From Bizionia saleffrena (GTDB taxonomy: Bacteria; Bacteroidota; Bacteroidia; Flavobacteriales; Flavobacteriaceae), in contig NZ_VSKM01000002.1 of the NCBI RefSeq assembly GCF_008086175.1, positions 62,001-126,000 on the forward strand: a stretch of DNA of 64,000 nucleotides, written 5' to 3'. Shown one piece after another: positions 9,204 through 19,424 of the stretch. The notes below the pieces were generated by a model. The model saw only the letters and a list, made by a program, of their open reading frames with translations. It did not search any database and was not told where the DNA came from. A program made the translations under genes and the position numbers. Position 1 is the stretch's first letter. Every line of letters starts with the position of its first letter.

Positions 9204-9818
9204 ATGCACGTTGCAATTGCCGGAAATATTGGCGCAGGAAAAACGACGCTCACAACTTTACTAGCAAAACATTACAAATGGGAAGCTCAATTAGAAGACG
9301 TTGTAGATAACCCTTATTTGGATGATTTCTATAATCAAATGGAACGCTGGAGTTTTAATTTGCAAGTGTATTTTTTAAATAGCCGTTTCCGACAAATCGC
9401 ACAAATTAGAGAAAGCGGTAAAGACATTATTCAAGACAGAACCATTTACGAAGACGCACATATTTTCGCTCCCAACTTACACGCTATGGGCCTAATGACA
9501 AATCGTGATTTCGAAAATTACAGGTCGCTCTTTAATCTTATGGAAAGCTTTGTTCAGGGTCCAGACTTATTAATCTATTTACGCAGTTCGATTTCTAACT
9601 TAGTCTCACAGATCCACAAACGTGGTCGCGATTATGAAAATTCAATTAGTATTGATTATTTAAGCAGACTTAACGAACGCTACGAAGCGTGGATTTCGGG
9701 TTACGATAAAGGGAATTTATTAATTATTGACGTTGACAATCTTGATTTTGTAGATAACCCTGAAGATTTAGGTCTTATCCTCAATAAGATTGATGCCCAA
9801 ATAAACGGATTATTCTAA
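9204..9818 (+). CDS. Deoxynucleoside kinase
   Basis: Cytosolic salvage enzyme that phosphorylates deoxynucleosides to 5'-monophosphates. The N-terminus carries the P-loop GNIGAGKTT (residues 7-15). Next come the conserved catalytic Glu region (LEDVVDNPYLDDFY), the DRTIYEDAHIFA segment (the DRS-type motif with Arg), and the RGRDYE lid arginines at about residues 145-150. The length of 204 fits the bacterial dNK/dCK/dGK family. The preferred base cannot be told from sequence. It follows an unknown secreted protein gene with a one-base gap and precedes ppk1 by 68 bases. Confidence 0.93.
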   Translation: MHVAIAGNIGAGKTTLTTLLAKHYKWEAQLEDVVDNPYLDDFYNQMERWSFNLQVYFLNSRFRQIAQIRESGKDIIQDRTIYEDAHIFAPNLHAMGLMTNRDFENYRSLFNLMESFVQGPDLLIYLRSSISNLVSQIHKRGRDYENSISIDYLSRLNERYEAWISGYDKGNLLIIDVDNLDFVDNPEDLGLILNKIDAQINGLF

Positions 9819-9886
9819 ATAAGTTAACAAAATTCTTACATTATTTTATTTCTAATCTCTTAAATTGCTCATTATTCTATTCATTG

Positions 9887-11914
9887 ATGAGCAAGCTTTA
9901 CAATTCCAAATATTACCATAGAGATCTGTCGTGGCTAAGATTTAACCACCGCGTTTTACAAGAAATTAGAGATAAAAACAATCCGCTTTACGAGCGCATT
10001 AAGTTTTTAGCCATTTTCTCGTCTAATTTAGACGAGTTTTTTAAGGTGCGTGTCTCTGATATTAGACAAGTAAAAGATCTAGAAAAACCGCTCCGTAAAA
10101 AACTGGTTACCCAACCTAATAAGGTTTTAGAGGAAATTAAAAAGCAAGTTAACAGTCAACAAAAAGAATTTGGTGATGCTTTTTACAATGAAATTATTCC
10201 CGATTTAAAAGCCGAAAACATTCATTTAATAGATTATAACGCGTTTTCTTCCGAACAAAAGAAACAAGCCGAAGACTATTACCAAACCGTTTTAAAAGAT
10301 AACATTGACACGCAAACGGGAGAAGCAACGCTAAAGGATTCTATATTTGCAAAAAATGAAGCTTCTTATCTCGCGTGTTTAAAAGACGATTCTTTAATTG
10401 AAATGGTAGAAATCCCCAGTAAAGAATCTCGTTTTTACGTATTTCCTTCAGATAACGACACCTTTTATATTACGTTTATAGACGATATTTTAAAACACAA
10501 TCTATTCAAAGAAAATAGCAATATCTATTACGCCTTGAAGTTGTCCCGTGATGCCGAGTTATACATTGAAGACGAATTCTCAGGTAATTTAATGCAGAAA
10601 ATTAAAGACGCACTTCCTAAAAGAGAAACAGGTCAAGCAACACGTGTACTCATTGACTCTAATGCCCCAAAGAATTTATTGGCGGTATTAAAAAAGACGC
10701 TAGACATCTATAATACCGATATTATTCTTGGTGGTGTTTATCATAACTTTAAGGATTTTTTCCGTTTTCCTAACCCTACGAACAAGCAACTATCTAACAC
10801 GGTTTTAGAACCGTTACCACATAAATTACTTAGCGAATACGACTCGGTATTTAAAGCTATTGATGCTAAAGATCAACTTATACACTATCCATATCAATCG
10901 TTCGAACCGGTTATAAAATTATTGGAAGAAGCCGCAGACGATCCAAAAGTAAAAACCATTAAAATGACACTGTATCGCTTAGCCAAAACCTCGCGATTAA
11001 ATACCGCCATTGCAAAAGCCGCGAAAAACGGTAAAAAGGTTGTCGTTTTTATTGAAGCTAAAGCACGTTTCGATGAAGACAATAATTTAAAATGGGGCAA
11101 GATATTTTCAGAAAACGGAGCAAAAGTCATTTATAGCTACCCTGGAATTAAAGTACATTCAAAAATTTTATATATAGAGCGAGAAGTCGAGGGCGAACTT
11201 AAAGCTTACAGCTATATTGCCACAGGAAATTTCAACGAAAAAACAGCAAAACTATACACAGATTTCGGGTTGATGACTCAAAATAAAAAAATGTGTAAAG
11301 AGCTTAACCGTGTATTCTTAGTGCTCGAAGGTGTTTTAATTGTACCAAAAGCTAAAAGATTATTAATCTCTCCATTTACATCGCGACATATGTTTTCGCG
11401 ATTAGTAGAAAATGAAATTGCTTTAGTTCATGCAGGAAAAGAGGGGGCTATAATTTTAAAAATGAACAGCCTTCAAGATAAAAAAATGATTCAGCTGCTT
11501 TATAAAGCGAGCAATGCTGGTGTAAAAATCCGATTATTAATTCGCGGCATTTGCAGCCTAGTGCCGGGAATAAAAGATCAAAGTGACAATATTACAATCA
11601 CGAGTATTTTAGACCGCTTTTTAGAGCACGGTCGCGTATATTTATTCGGAAACGATGGTGACGCCAAATTATATATCGGTTCTGCCGATTGGATGACCCG
11701 TAACTTATCGCATCGTATAGAAGTTATCGCTCCTGTTTTAGACCCTGATAATTATAGAATTGTAAAAGACGTATTAGATATTCAATTGGCCGACAATGTT
11801 AAAGCTAGAATTATAGATCCCGAACAAAAGAATGACTACGTTACAAACAACAACCCATTAGTGCAGTCACAACTAGCCACTTACGCCTATTTCAAAAAAA
11901 TTAGCGACAATTAA
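9887..11914 (+). CDS. ppk1: Polyphosphate kinase 1
   Basis: Reversibly polymerises the gamma-phosphate of ATP into polyphosphate. The order of the PPK1 domains is visible: the N-terminal HRDLSWLRFNHRVLQEI followed by FLAIFSSNLDEFFKVRV; the middle KMTLYRLAKTS; the phosphohistidine region GIKVHSKILYIER; ATGNFNEKTAKLYTDFGLMT; and a C-terminal GSADWMTRNLSHRIEVIAPV carrying a second conserved His. The length of 675 is normal. The frame also has an in-frame TTG at 9884, but the ATG at 9887 gives the usual MSKLYNSKYYHRDLSW start and is preferred. No neighbouring ppx is seen. Confidence 0.96.
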   Translation: MSKLYNSKYYHRDLSWLRFNHRVLQEIRDKNNPLYERIKFLAIFSSNLDEFFKVRVSDIRQVKDLEKPLRKKLVTQPNKVLEEIKKQVNSQQKEFGDAFYNEIIPDLKAENIHLIDYNAFSSEQKKQAEDYYQTVLKDNIDTQTGEATLKDSIFAKNEASYLACLKDDSLIEMVEIPSKESRFYVFPSDNDTFYITFIDDILKHNLFKENSNIYYALKLSRDAELYIEDEFSGNLMQKIKDALPKRETGQATRVLIDSNAPKNLLAVLKKTLDIYNTDIILGGVYHNFKDFFRFPNPTNKQLSNTVLEPLPHKLLSEYDSVFKAIDAKDQLIHYPYQSFEPVIKLLEEAADDPKVKTIKMTLYRLAKTSRLNTAIAKAAKNGKKVVVFIEAKARFDEDNNLKWGKIFSENGAKVIYSYPGIKVHSKILYIEREVEGELKAYSYIATGNFNEKTAKLYTDFGLMTQNKKMCKELNRVFLVLEGVLIVPKAKRLLISPFTSRHMFSRLVENEIALVHAGKEGAIILKMNSLQDKKMIQLLYKASNAGVKIRLLIRGICSLVPGIKDQSDNITITSILDRFLEHGRVYLFGNDGDAKLYIGSADWMTRNLSHRIEVIAPVLDPDNYRIVKDVLDIQLADNVKARIIDPEQKNDYVTNNNPLVQSQLATYAYFKKISDN

Positions 11915-11970
11915 AACTATCAATTCTGCTAGAGTTTACATTTTATAACGCTTTATCAGAGTTAATTTAT

Positions 11971-11978
11971 TACATTTA
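11971..11978 (+). promoter_or_regulatory. Candidate -7 box of the thiamine operon
   Basis: TACATTTA, one mismatch from TAnnTTTG, ends about nine bases before the TPP aptamer. Its placement is right for a riboswitch transcript; the sequence match alone is modest. Confidence 0.4.
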
Positions 11979-11986
11979 CCACATAG

Positions 11987-12062
11987 ACTTTAGGAGTAAC
12001 TAGAAATAGTTTGAGAAATAACCTTAGAACCTGATTTGGCTCATACCAACGTAGGGAAAAGT
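11987..12062 (+). promoter_or_regulatory. TPP (thiamine pyrophosphate) riboswitch
   Basis: Aptamer with the hallmark THI-box bases. It has TTGAGA after a small P3 hairpin (AACTA-GAAA-TAGTT), then CCTTAGAACCTGATTTGG, the P5 hairpin TTGG-CTCAT-ACCAA, and CGTAGGGAA. P1 closes with ACTTT (11987-11991) and AAAGT (12058-12062). It precedes thiS by 109 bases and should shut the operon when thiamine pyrophosphate is abundant. A short hairpin at about 12072-12090 (GTTCA/TGAAC) may be part of the expression platform. Confidence 0.96.
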
Positions 12063-12171
12063 TGATTTAATATGTTCATTTTCTGTGAACGTATTTCACT
12101 TTTTGCAATTTTCTTGTGTACTACTATCATACAACTTAGTCTATTCTTTTAACTTAAAGAATTAAGAAACT

Positions 12172-12375
12172 ATGGTAACTATTACAGTAAACGAAAAAAA
12201 ACATTCCTTTCCACAATCCATCACTTTATTCGAGGTGTTAACCCAACTTGAAATTTCTCAAAACGGAATTGCTATTGCAATAAACAATAACATCATTCAA
12301 AAAAGTAAGTGGCCTAAAACAACACTCGCAAATACAGATGCCCTTTTAATCATAAAGGCAACACAAGGCGGTTAA
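12172..12375 (+). CDS. thiS: Sulfur carrier protein ThiS
   Basis: Small ubiquitin-like carrier (67 residues) that brings sulfur as a C-terminal thiocarboxylate to thiazole synthase. The chain ends in the obligatory Gly-Gly (ATQGG), which ThiF adenylates. The N-terminal MVTITVNEKKHSF strand pair is typical of the beta-grasp fold. It is the first gene of the TPP-controlled operon, followed by thiC after 49 bases; ThiG, ThiH and ThiF are all encoded downstream. Confidence 0.95.
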   Translation: MVTITVNEKKHSFPQSITLFEVLTQLEISQNGIAIAINNNIIQKSKWPKTTLANTDALLIIKATQGG

Positions 12376-12394
12376 TTCCTAAAGCTATTTTTAA

Positions 12395-14284
<1,890 letters not shown>

Positions 14285-14297
14285 AATAATATGGAAG

Positions 14298-14400
14298 TTC
14301 CTTCGCCTTTTTTAAGAAAAGGCGAAGGCGGGCTTTCCGTTATATCTTTTGCAGAAAAAAGCAAAAGGATGTCACTACAATCCCTAACTTATGCCAAATC
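14298..14400. repeat. Hairpin plus imperfect palindrome in the thiC-tenI gap (possible REP-like element)
   Basis: A perfect 12-bp stem CCTTCGCCTTTT (14300-14311) with AAAAGGCGAAGG (14317-14328) is followed by CGGGCTTTCCG. A second near-palindrome then follows, with ATCTTTTGC at about 14344-14352 facing GCAAAAGGAT at about 14360-14369. There is no T-run after the first stem, so it is not a normal terminator. Its GC content stands out from the flanks. I recall similar intergenic elements in other flavobacteria, but cannot verify that here and saw no second copy in this window. Confidence 0.45.
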
Positions 14401-14427
14401 TAAAACTATAAAATTTCAACTATAAAA

Positions 14428-15036
14428 ATGATTGTACTTATAGCACCCGAAGAAGATATTACTAACGAAATAGACACGCTTCATCTGTTATTTAAGGCCG
14501 GTTTAGAGCATTATCATTTAAGAAAACCCTCTAAAAATATCGATGAACACATCACTTTCTTAAACCTAATAGAACCGCAATATCACAATCGTATTGTCAT
14601 TCATTTTTTTCACGAGTTAGTAAACACCTTCAATTTAAAAGGTATTCACTTTCAAGAACAAAAAAGAATTGATGTTTTAGAAAATGGAAAAGGTTATTTT
14701 AACACCTTACAGATGGTCGGCAAAACAATGAGTAGCTCTTTTCACGATCCTAAGGACGTCGAAGACTGCGAATTTGAATTCGATTATCATTTACTAAGTC
14801 CGGTGTTTTCTTCAATCTCAAAAAAAGGATACGAAGGCAAGGGGTTTAATGTTACAGGAATAGATAAATTTATAATTGGTATGGGTGGTATTAATTCAGA
14901 AACTATAGAAAAAACGCTGCAGTTAGGTTATAAAGGTGTTGGTGTTTTAGGTGGTGTCTGGAATGCAGAACACCCCCTTGAGGCCTTTTTAGGAATTAAA
15001 AACACGCTAGAGCAGCTTCAAAAGCAACGCAAATAA
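14428..15036 (+). CDS. Thiamine phosphate synthase-like protein, probably TenI-type
   Basis: A ThiE/TenI-superfamily TIM barrel of 202 residues. Recognisable blocks are EHYHLRKP (phosphate/substrate Arg), LKGIHFQEQ in place of the GVHLGQ of ThiE, MSSSFHD, SPVFSSISKKGY and the phosphate-binding GMGGINSE. Several ThiE catalytic or metal residues are altered: the usual IINDR-type strand reads VIHFFHE. This suggests the non-synthase branch, for which the known activity is TenI thiazole tautomerase, aromatising the ThiG product. A genuine ThiE is encoded two genes on, which fits. It overlaps thiD by one base (TAATG). Confidence 0.8.
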   Translation: MIVLIAPEEDITNEIDTLHLLFKAGLEHYHLRKPSKNIDEHITFLNLIEPQYHNRIVIHFFHELVNTFNLKGIHFQEQKRIDVLENGKGYFNTLQMVGKTMSSSFHDPKDVEDCEFEFDYHLLSPVFSSISKKGYEGKGFNVTGIDKFIIGMGGINSETIEKTLQLGYKGVGVLGGVWNAEHPLEAFLGIKNTLEQLQKQRK

Positions 15037-15800
15037 TGACTCAAAAACCATACATATTAAGTATTGCCGGTTTCGATCCTTCAAGCGGCGCCGGAATCAC
15101 TTCAGATATAAAAACGTTTGAAGTCCATAATCTTTACGGTTTATCGGTGTGCACGGCAGTAACCATTCAAAACGATACGACTTTTAAAGATTGCATTTGG
15201 ATGGATAGCGCGGTTATTATTTCACAAATTGAAATACTTTTCGAACGCTTTACTATTTCCGTAGTAAAAATAGGAATAGTTAAATCCTGGGAGGTTTTAC
15301 ACGACATTACTAAAACTTTAAAACGATTAAACCCAGAAATTAAAATTATTTTAGACCCTATTTTAAAAGCAAGTGCTGGTTATCATTTTCACGATTCATC
15401 AAACTTAGAGACCCTTTCAGAAATATTAAACAGCTGTTATTTTATCACACCAAATTACGAAGAAATACACGCTTTATTCCCAGACAAAACGATTGAAGAT
15501 ACTATTTCATACATTTCGGAAAAAACTAATATATATTTAAAAGGCGGTCACCGAAAAGACAAAATAGGTTGGGACGAAGTGTATTATAATAAAATTGTAC
15601 AACTCAACATTCCGCCAACGGCAACGTCAATACATCAAAAACACGGCAGCGGTTGTGTTTTATCTGCGGCTTTAGCTTCAAATACTGTAAAAAACATGGT
15701 ATTAGAAGATGCTTGCAAATTAGCAAAACTATACACCGAAGCCTTTTTAAACTCGAATACATCCCTTTTAGGAACCCATAATTACAACTTTAATGATTAG
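15036..15800 (+). CDS. thiD: Hydroxymethylpyrimidine/phosphomethylpyrimidine kinase
   Basis: Phosphorylates hydroxymethylpyrimidine and then its monophosphate to the pyrophosphate used by ThiE. The ribokinase-fold signature ILSIAGFDPSSGAGITSDIKTFE opens the protein. The adenine/anion-hole region near the C-terminus reads IHQKHGSGCVLSAALAS (GxGC with the catalytic Cys). The length of 254 is normal. Its ATG overlaps the previous stop and its last eight bases overlap thiE, so translation of the three genes is probably coupled. Confidence 0.95.
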   Translation: MTQKPYILSIAGFDPSSGAGITSDIKTFEVHNLYGLSVCTAVTIQNDTTFKDCIWMDSAVIISQIEILFERFTISVVKIGIVKSWEVLHDITKTLKRLNPEIKIILDPILKASAGYHFHDSSNLETLSEILNSCYFITPNYEEIHALFPDKTIEDTISYISEKTNIYLKGGHRKDKIGWDEVYYNKIVQLNIPPTATSIHQKHGSGCVLSAALASNTVKNMVLEDACKLAKLYTEAFLNSNTSLLGTHNYNFND

Positions 15801-16452
15801 CAAATTACATTATATAACACAAGGAGACACTCCAGAAATTCATTTAGAAAACATACAAAAAGCCTGTTCATCTGGCGCCGATTGGATTCAGTTGCGCTTA
15901 AAAGACGTGAACGAAGAGACTTTACTAAAAACAGCATTAAAAGCAAGAGAATTAACGGCGCATTTCCAAACCCGTTTAATAATTAACGACCATTATAAAA
16001 TTGCGAAGGAAGTAAGAGCAGACGGCGTACATTTAGGAACAAATGACGCTTGCCCAATTGAAGTTCGTGATTACTTAGGCAAATTTTATAGTATTGGCGG
16101 TACAGCCAACACGTTAGAAGATTGCGAAAACCTAATAAAAAAAGGAGTAGATTATATCGGTCTTGGGCCGTTTAAATTGACGTCTACAAAAACAAATTTA
16201 AGTCCGATTCTAGAAATAGAAGGCTACCAAAATATTTTAAAGACGTTAAAAACAGACACTCCAATTATTGCCATTGGTGGCATTACATTACAAAACGTGG
16301 CCGATATAGTAAACACGGGTGTTTATGGTATTGCTGTTTCAGGAGAAATTACCAGAGATTTCAATAACATTAACGCGTTAAATGAAATAATAAATGGCCC
16401 GACATTAGAGCAGCGCTACACATTTGACAAAAAGGAAAACGATGAACAATAG
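15793..16452 (+). CDS. thiE: Thiamine phosphate synthase
   Basis: Joins hydroxymethylpyrimidine pyrophosphate and thiazole phosphate into thiamine phosphate. Canonical motifs are present: [45 protein letters not shown] and AIGGI. The usual SxH in the LGxSxHT block reads IGGTANT. The length of 219 fits. It starts inside thiD, and its 3' end overlaps the thiG start by 11 bases. It is more canonical than the ThiE-like protein at 14428 and is taken as the true synthase. Confidence 0.95.
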   Translation: MISKLHYITQGDTPEIHLENIQKACSSGADWIQLRLKDVNEETLLKTALKARELTAHFQTRLIINDHYKIAKEVRADGVHLGTNDACPIEVRDYLGKFYSIGGTANTLEDCENLIKKGVDYIGLGPFKLTSTKTNLSPILEIEGYQNILKTLKTDTPIIAIGGITLQNVADIVNTGVYGIAVSGEITRDFNNINALNEIINGPTLEQRYTFDKKENDEQ

Positions 16453-17215
16453 TTTAAAAATAGGAGATAAAACCTTTACCTCACGTTTGTTTACAGGCAC
16501 AGGAAAATTTAGTTCTTCAACTGTAATGAAAGACGCGATAGTAGCCTCAGAAAGTGAGTTGGTTACCGTGGCTTTAAAACGTGTAGATATCGCTAATGAA
16601 GATGACGACATTTTATCACATTTAAATCATTCTAGAATTCATTTACTACCAAACACATCGGGTGTTCGCACAGCGAAAGAAGCTGTTTTTGCCGCTCAAT
16701 TATCGCGTGAAGCTTTAGAAACCAATTGGGTGAAATTAGAAATTCATCCCGATCAAAAATATTTATTACCAGATCCCATAGAAACATTAAAAGCCGCAGA
16801 AGAATTGGTAAAGCAAGGTTTTGTAGTTATGCCATATATACACGCAGACCCTGTTTTATGTAAGCGATTAGAAGATGTTGGCGTACAGTGCGTAATGCCA
16901 TTGGGCGCACCCATAGGCAGTAACAAAGGTTTGAAGACAGTGGATTTTTTAGAAATAATTATCGCTCAAAGTAACGTTCCTGTAATTGTAGATGCTGGTA
17001 TTGGCGCTCCCTCTCACGCGGCATACGCAATGGAATTAGGCGCAGATGCTGTTTTAGTAAATACCGCAATTGCAGTCTCTAAAAACCCAATAGCTATGGC
17101 GAATGCTTTTAGACTTGCGGTAGAAGCTGGTCGTTTAGCATACACTGCCAAATTAGCACCAACAAAACATACCGCCGAAGCAAGTTCTCCTCTCACCTCT
17201 TTTTTGAATGCATAG
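16442..17215 (+). CDS. thiG: Thiazole synthase ThiG
   Basis: TIM-barrel enzyme that assembles the thiazole phosphate from deoxyxylulose phosphate, dehydroglycine and ThiS thiocarboxylate. Signatures are [12 protein letters not shown], the Schiff-base lysine region [34 protein letters not shown] and [29 protein letters not shown]. The frame is open from a TTG at 16424, but the ATG at 16442 is preceded by AAGGA and gives the usual N-terminus, so 257 residues are called. It is translationally coupled to thiE (11-base overlap) and thiH (8-base overlap). Confidence 0.96.
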   Translation: MNNSLKIGDKTFTSRLFTGTGKFSSSTVMKDAIVASESELVTVALKRVDIANEDDDILSHLNHSRIHLLPNTSGVRTAKEAVFAAQLSREALETNWVKLEIHPDQKYLLPDPIETLKAAEELVKQGFVVMPYIHADPVLCKRLEDVGVQCVMPLGAPIGSNKGLKTVDFLEIIIAQSNVPVIVDAGIGAPSHAAYAMELGADAVLVNTAIAVSKNPIAMANAFRLAVEAGRLAYTAKLAPTKHTAEASSPLTSFLNA

Positions 17216-18338
17216 CTTTACATCGCTTTTTAACCGTCAGGATTGGGACACTATAGTCGCCGATATTTACAGCAAAACTAGTGAAGATGTAGAAACGGCT
17301 TTACATAATAACAAGCGCACACTAGAAGATTTTAAAGCTTTAATTTCGCCAGCTGCGGCCCCCTATTTAGAGCAAATGGCGCAATTGAGTAGCGCATTAA
17401 CTAAAAAACGCTTTGGGAATACAATGCAAATGTTTGCCCCAATGTATTTAAGTAACGAGTGCCAAAACATTTGTACCTATTGCGGTTTTAGTGTAACCAA
17501 TAAAATACCTAGACGCACACTAACCGATGTCGAGATTTTAAAAGAAGCTAATTTCTTAAAAAATAAAGGCTACAATCACATTCTTTTGGTTACTGGAGAA
17601 GCTAACAAAACCGTTGGTGTCGATTACATAAATAAGGCGATTAAACTCCTTAATAAAGAGTTTGCAAACATTACCATAGAAGTACAACCATTAGACCAAA
17701 ATGACTACGAACTATTGTCTAAAAACGGCCTATATGCAGTTTTAGTTTACCAAGAAACTTACCACAAAGAAGAGTATAAAAAACACCACCCTAAAGGCAA
17801 AAAATCTAATTTTTATTACCGCTTAGAAACCCCAGATCGCTTAGGAAAAGCAGGAGTTCATAAAATTGGTTTAGGCGCTTTATTTGGTTTAGAAGATTGG
17901 AGAGCAGACAGTTTTTACACCGCTTTACATTTACAGTATTTGCAAAAGACCTATTGGCAAACTAAATACTCTATTTCATTTCCTAGATTGCGACCGCACT
18001 CTGGAGGTTTGGAACCTAAAGTCATTATGGAAGATGCTGATTTAGCACAGCTAATTTGCGCCTATCGATTGTTAGATGAAGATGTAGAATTGTCGATTTC
18101 CACTAGAGAAAGCGAAAAGTTCAGAAATAACATTATCAATTTTGGTATCACTTCTATGAGTGCCGAATCTAAAACAAATCCTGGTGGTTATGTTGTAGAA
18201 CCAGAATCTTTAGAACAGTTTGAGATCTCTGACGATCGTAGTACAGAAACCATAACTGCGATGTTAAAAGAAAAAGATTTTGAAGTCGTTTGGAAAGACT
18301 GGGAAACGTTTTCACTGGCACCAAATAAACATAATTAA
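17208..18338 (+). CDS. thiH: 2-iminoacetate synthase ThiH (tyrosine lyase)
   Basis: Radical-SAM enzyme that splits tyrosine to give dehydroglycine for ThiG. The [4Fe-4S] motif is CQNICTYC (Cys85, Cys89, Cys92; Cx3Cx2C), followed by GF. Other family features are [19 protein letters not shown] and [11 protein letters not shown]. At 376 residues it is normal. Using ThiH rather than the oxidase ThiO means this pathway takes its glycine imine from tyrosine. It overlaps thiG by 8 bases and ends 17 bases before the ThiF-like gene. Confidence 0.96.
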   Translation: MHSFTSLFNRQDWDTIVADIYSKTSEDVETALHNNKRTLEDFKALISPAAAPYLEQMAQLSSALTKKRFGNTMQMFAPMYLSNECQNICTYCGFSVTNKIPRRTLTDVEILKEANFLKNKGYNHILLVTGEANKTVGVDYINKAIKLLNKEFANITIEVQPLDQNDYELLSKNGLYAVLVYQETYHKEEYKKHHPKGKKSNFYYRLETPDRLGKAGVHKIGLGALFGLEDWRADSFYTALHLQYLQKTYWQTKYSISFPRLRPHSGGLEPKVIMEDADLAQLICAYRLLDEDVELSISTRESEKFRNNIINFGITSMSAESKTNPGGYVVEPESLEQFEISDDRSTETITAMLKEKDFEVVWKDWETFSLAPNKHN

Positions 18339-18355
18339 GTTAAATTAAATAACAA

Positions 18356-19417
18356 ATGACTTTACAGCACGGCGAAGAACAACAATATAATCGCCATCTT
18401 ATTTTAGATGAAATAGGCCTTTCTGGTCAAGAAAAAATAAAACAATCTAGCGTTTTAGTCATTGGCGCTGGTGGTTTAGGCTGTCCTATTTTACAATATT
18501 TAACAGCCTCTGGCGTTGGAAAAATTGGAATAATAGACGACGATACGATTTCGCAAAGCAACTTACAACGTCAAGTGTTATACACACATAACGACATAGG
18601 CAAACACAAAGCTAAAGTAGCCGCAAATAGATTATCGGGATTAAATCCGTATGTGAATTTTGAAGTTTACACGGAAAGACTATCAACTAAAAATGCCTTA
18701 ACTCTATTTAGTTTATACGATATTATTGTCGACGGAAGCGACAATTTTCCGACACGCTATTTAGTTAACGACGCGGCCGTACTTACTAATAAACCAGTTG
18801 TTTTTGGATCTATTTTTAAATTCGAAGGGCAGGTGTCTGTTTTCAATTATCAAAACGGCCCTACATATCGTTGTTTGTTTCCAACGCCTCCAGAACCTAA
18901 TACAGTTCCAAACTGTTCTGAAATTGGCGTTTTAGGCATTTTACCAGGAATTATTGGCAGTTTACAAGCGAATGAAGTGATTAAAATAATTTGTGGTATT
19001 GGCACCGTTTTAACTGAAAAACTCCTCACTTTCAACACGCTTACGATGCAACAGGTTATTGTAAACTATAAAAAGGACAATTCTGTTACAATTAACCATT
19101 TACAAGACAATTATAACCTTTTTTGCGGAATAACAGCGAAACCGCTTACTGAAATTACGTTGAAGGAGTTGAATACATTAGAAGACCCCTTTATATTATT
19201 AGACGTACGTACGCCTTTAGAACGCGAACATTTTAATATTGGAGGTTTACATATTCCGTTACAGGAATTAGACCGACGATTTAAAGAATTACAGACTGAA
19301 AAAGATATTATAGTGTATTGTAAAGCCGGAATGAGAAGCGAAATGGCTATTCATATTTTAAGAGAAAAAGGACTAAAAAACACTCTCATAAATTTAAAAG
19401 GCGGCTTGTTTTATTAG
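18356..19417 (+). CDS. thiF: ThiF/MoeB-type adenylyltransferase fused to a rhodanese domain
   Basis: An E1-like enzyme that adenylates the Gly-Gly tail of ThiS, with a C-terminal sulfurtransferase. The N-terminal domain has the nucleotide motif VIGAGGLGCPIL (about residues 35-46), DGSDNFPTRYLVND and the active-site Cys187 in PNCSEIGVLG. The rhodanese domain starts at about 263 (FILLDVRTPLERE), with its loop Cys322 in YCKAGMRSE. The structural zinc cysteines seem half lost: the first CxxC reads T170-YR-C173 and the second has only Cys257. As the only such enzyme here, and last in the thi operon, it should serve ThiS; MoaD may also be a substrate. Confidence 0.88.
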   Translation: MTLQHGEEQQYNRHLILDEIGLSGQEKIKQSSVLVIGAGGLGCPILQYLTASGVGKIGIIDDDTISQSNLQRQVLYTHNDIGKHKAKVAANRLSGLNPYVNFEVYTERLSTKNALTLFSLYDIIVDGSDNFPTRYLVNDAAVLTNKPVVFGSIFKFEGQVSVFNYQNGPTYRCLFPTPPEPNTVPNCSEIGVLGILPGIIGSLQANEVIKIICGIGTVLTEKLLTFNTLTMQQVIVNYKKDNSVTINHLQDNYNLFCGITAKPLTEITLKELNTLEDPFILLDVRTPLEREHFNIGGLHIPLQELDRRFKELQTEKDIIVYCKAGMRSEMAIHILREKGLKNTLINLKGGLFY

Positions 19418-19424
19418 CAGAAGC

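Noticed and set aside
14300-14328. Rho-independent terminator between thiC and the TenI-like gene
   Set aside because: The stem is strong but no T tract follows on the plus strand, and the downstream thiamine genes need the transcript.
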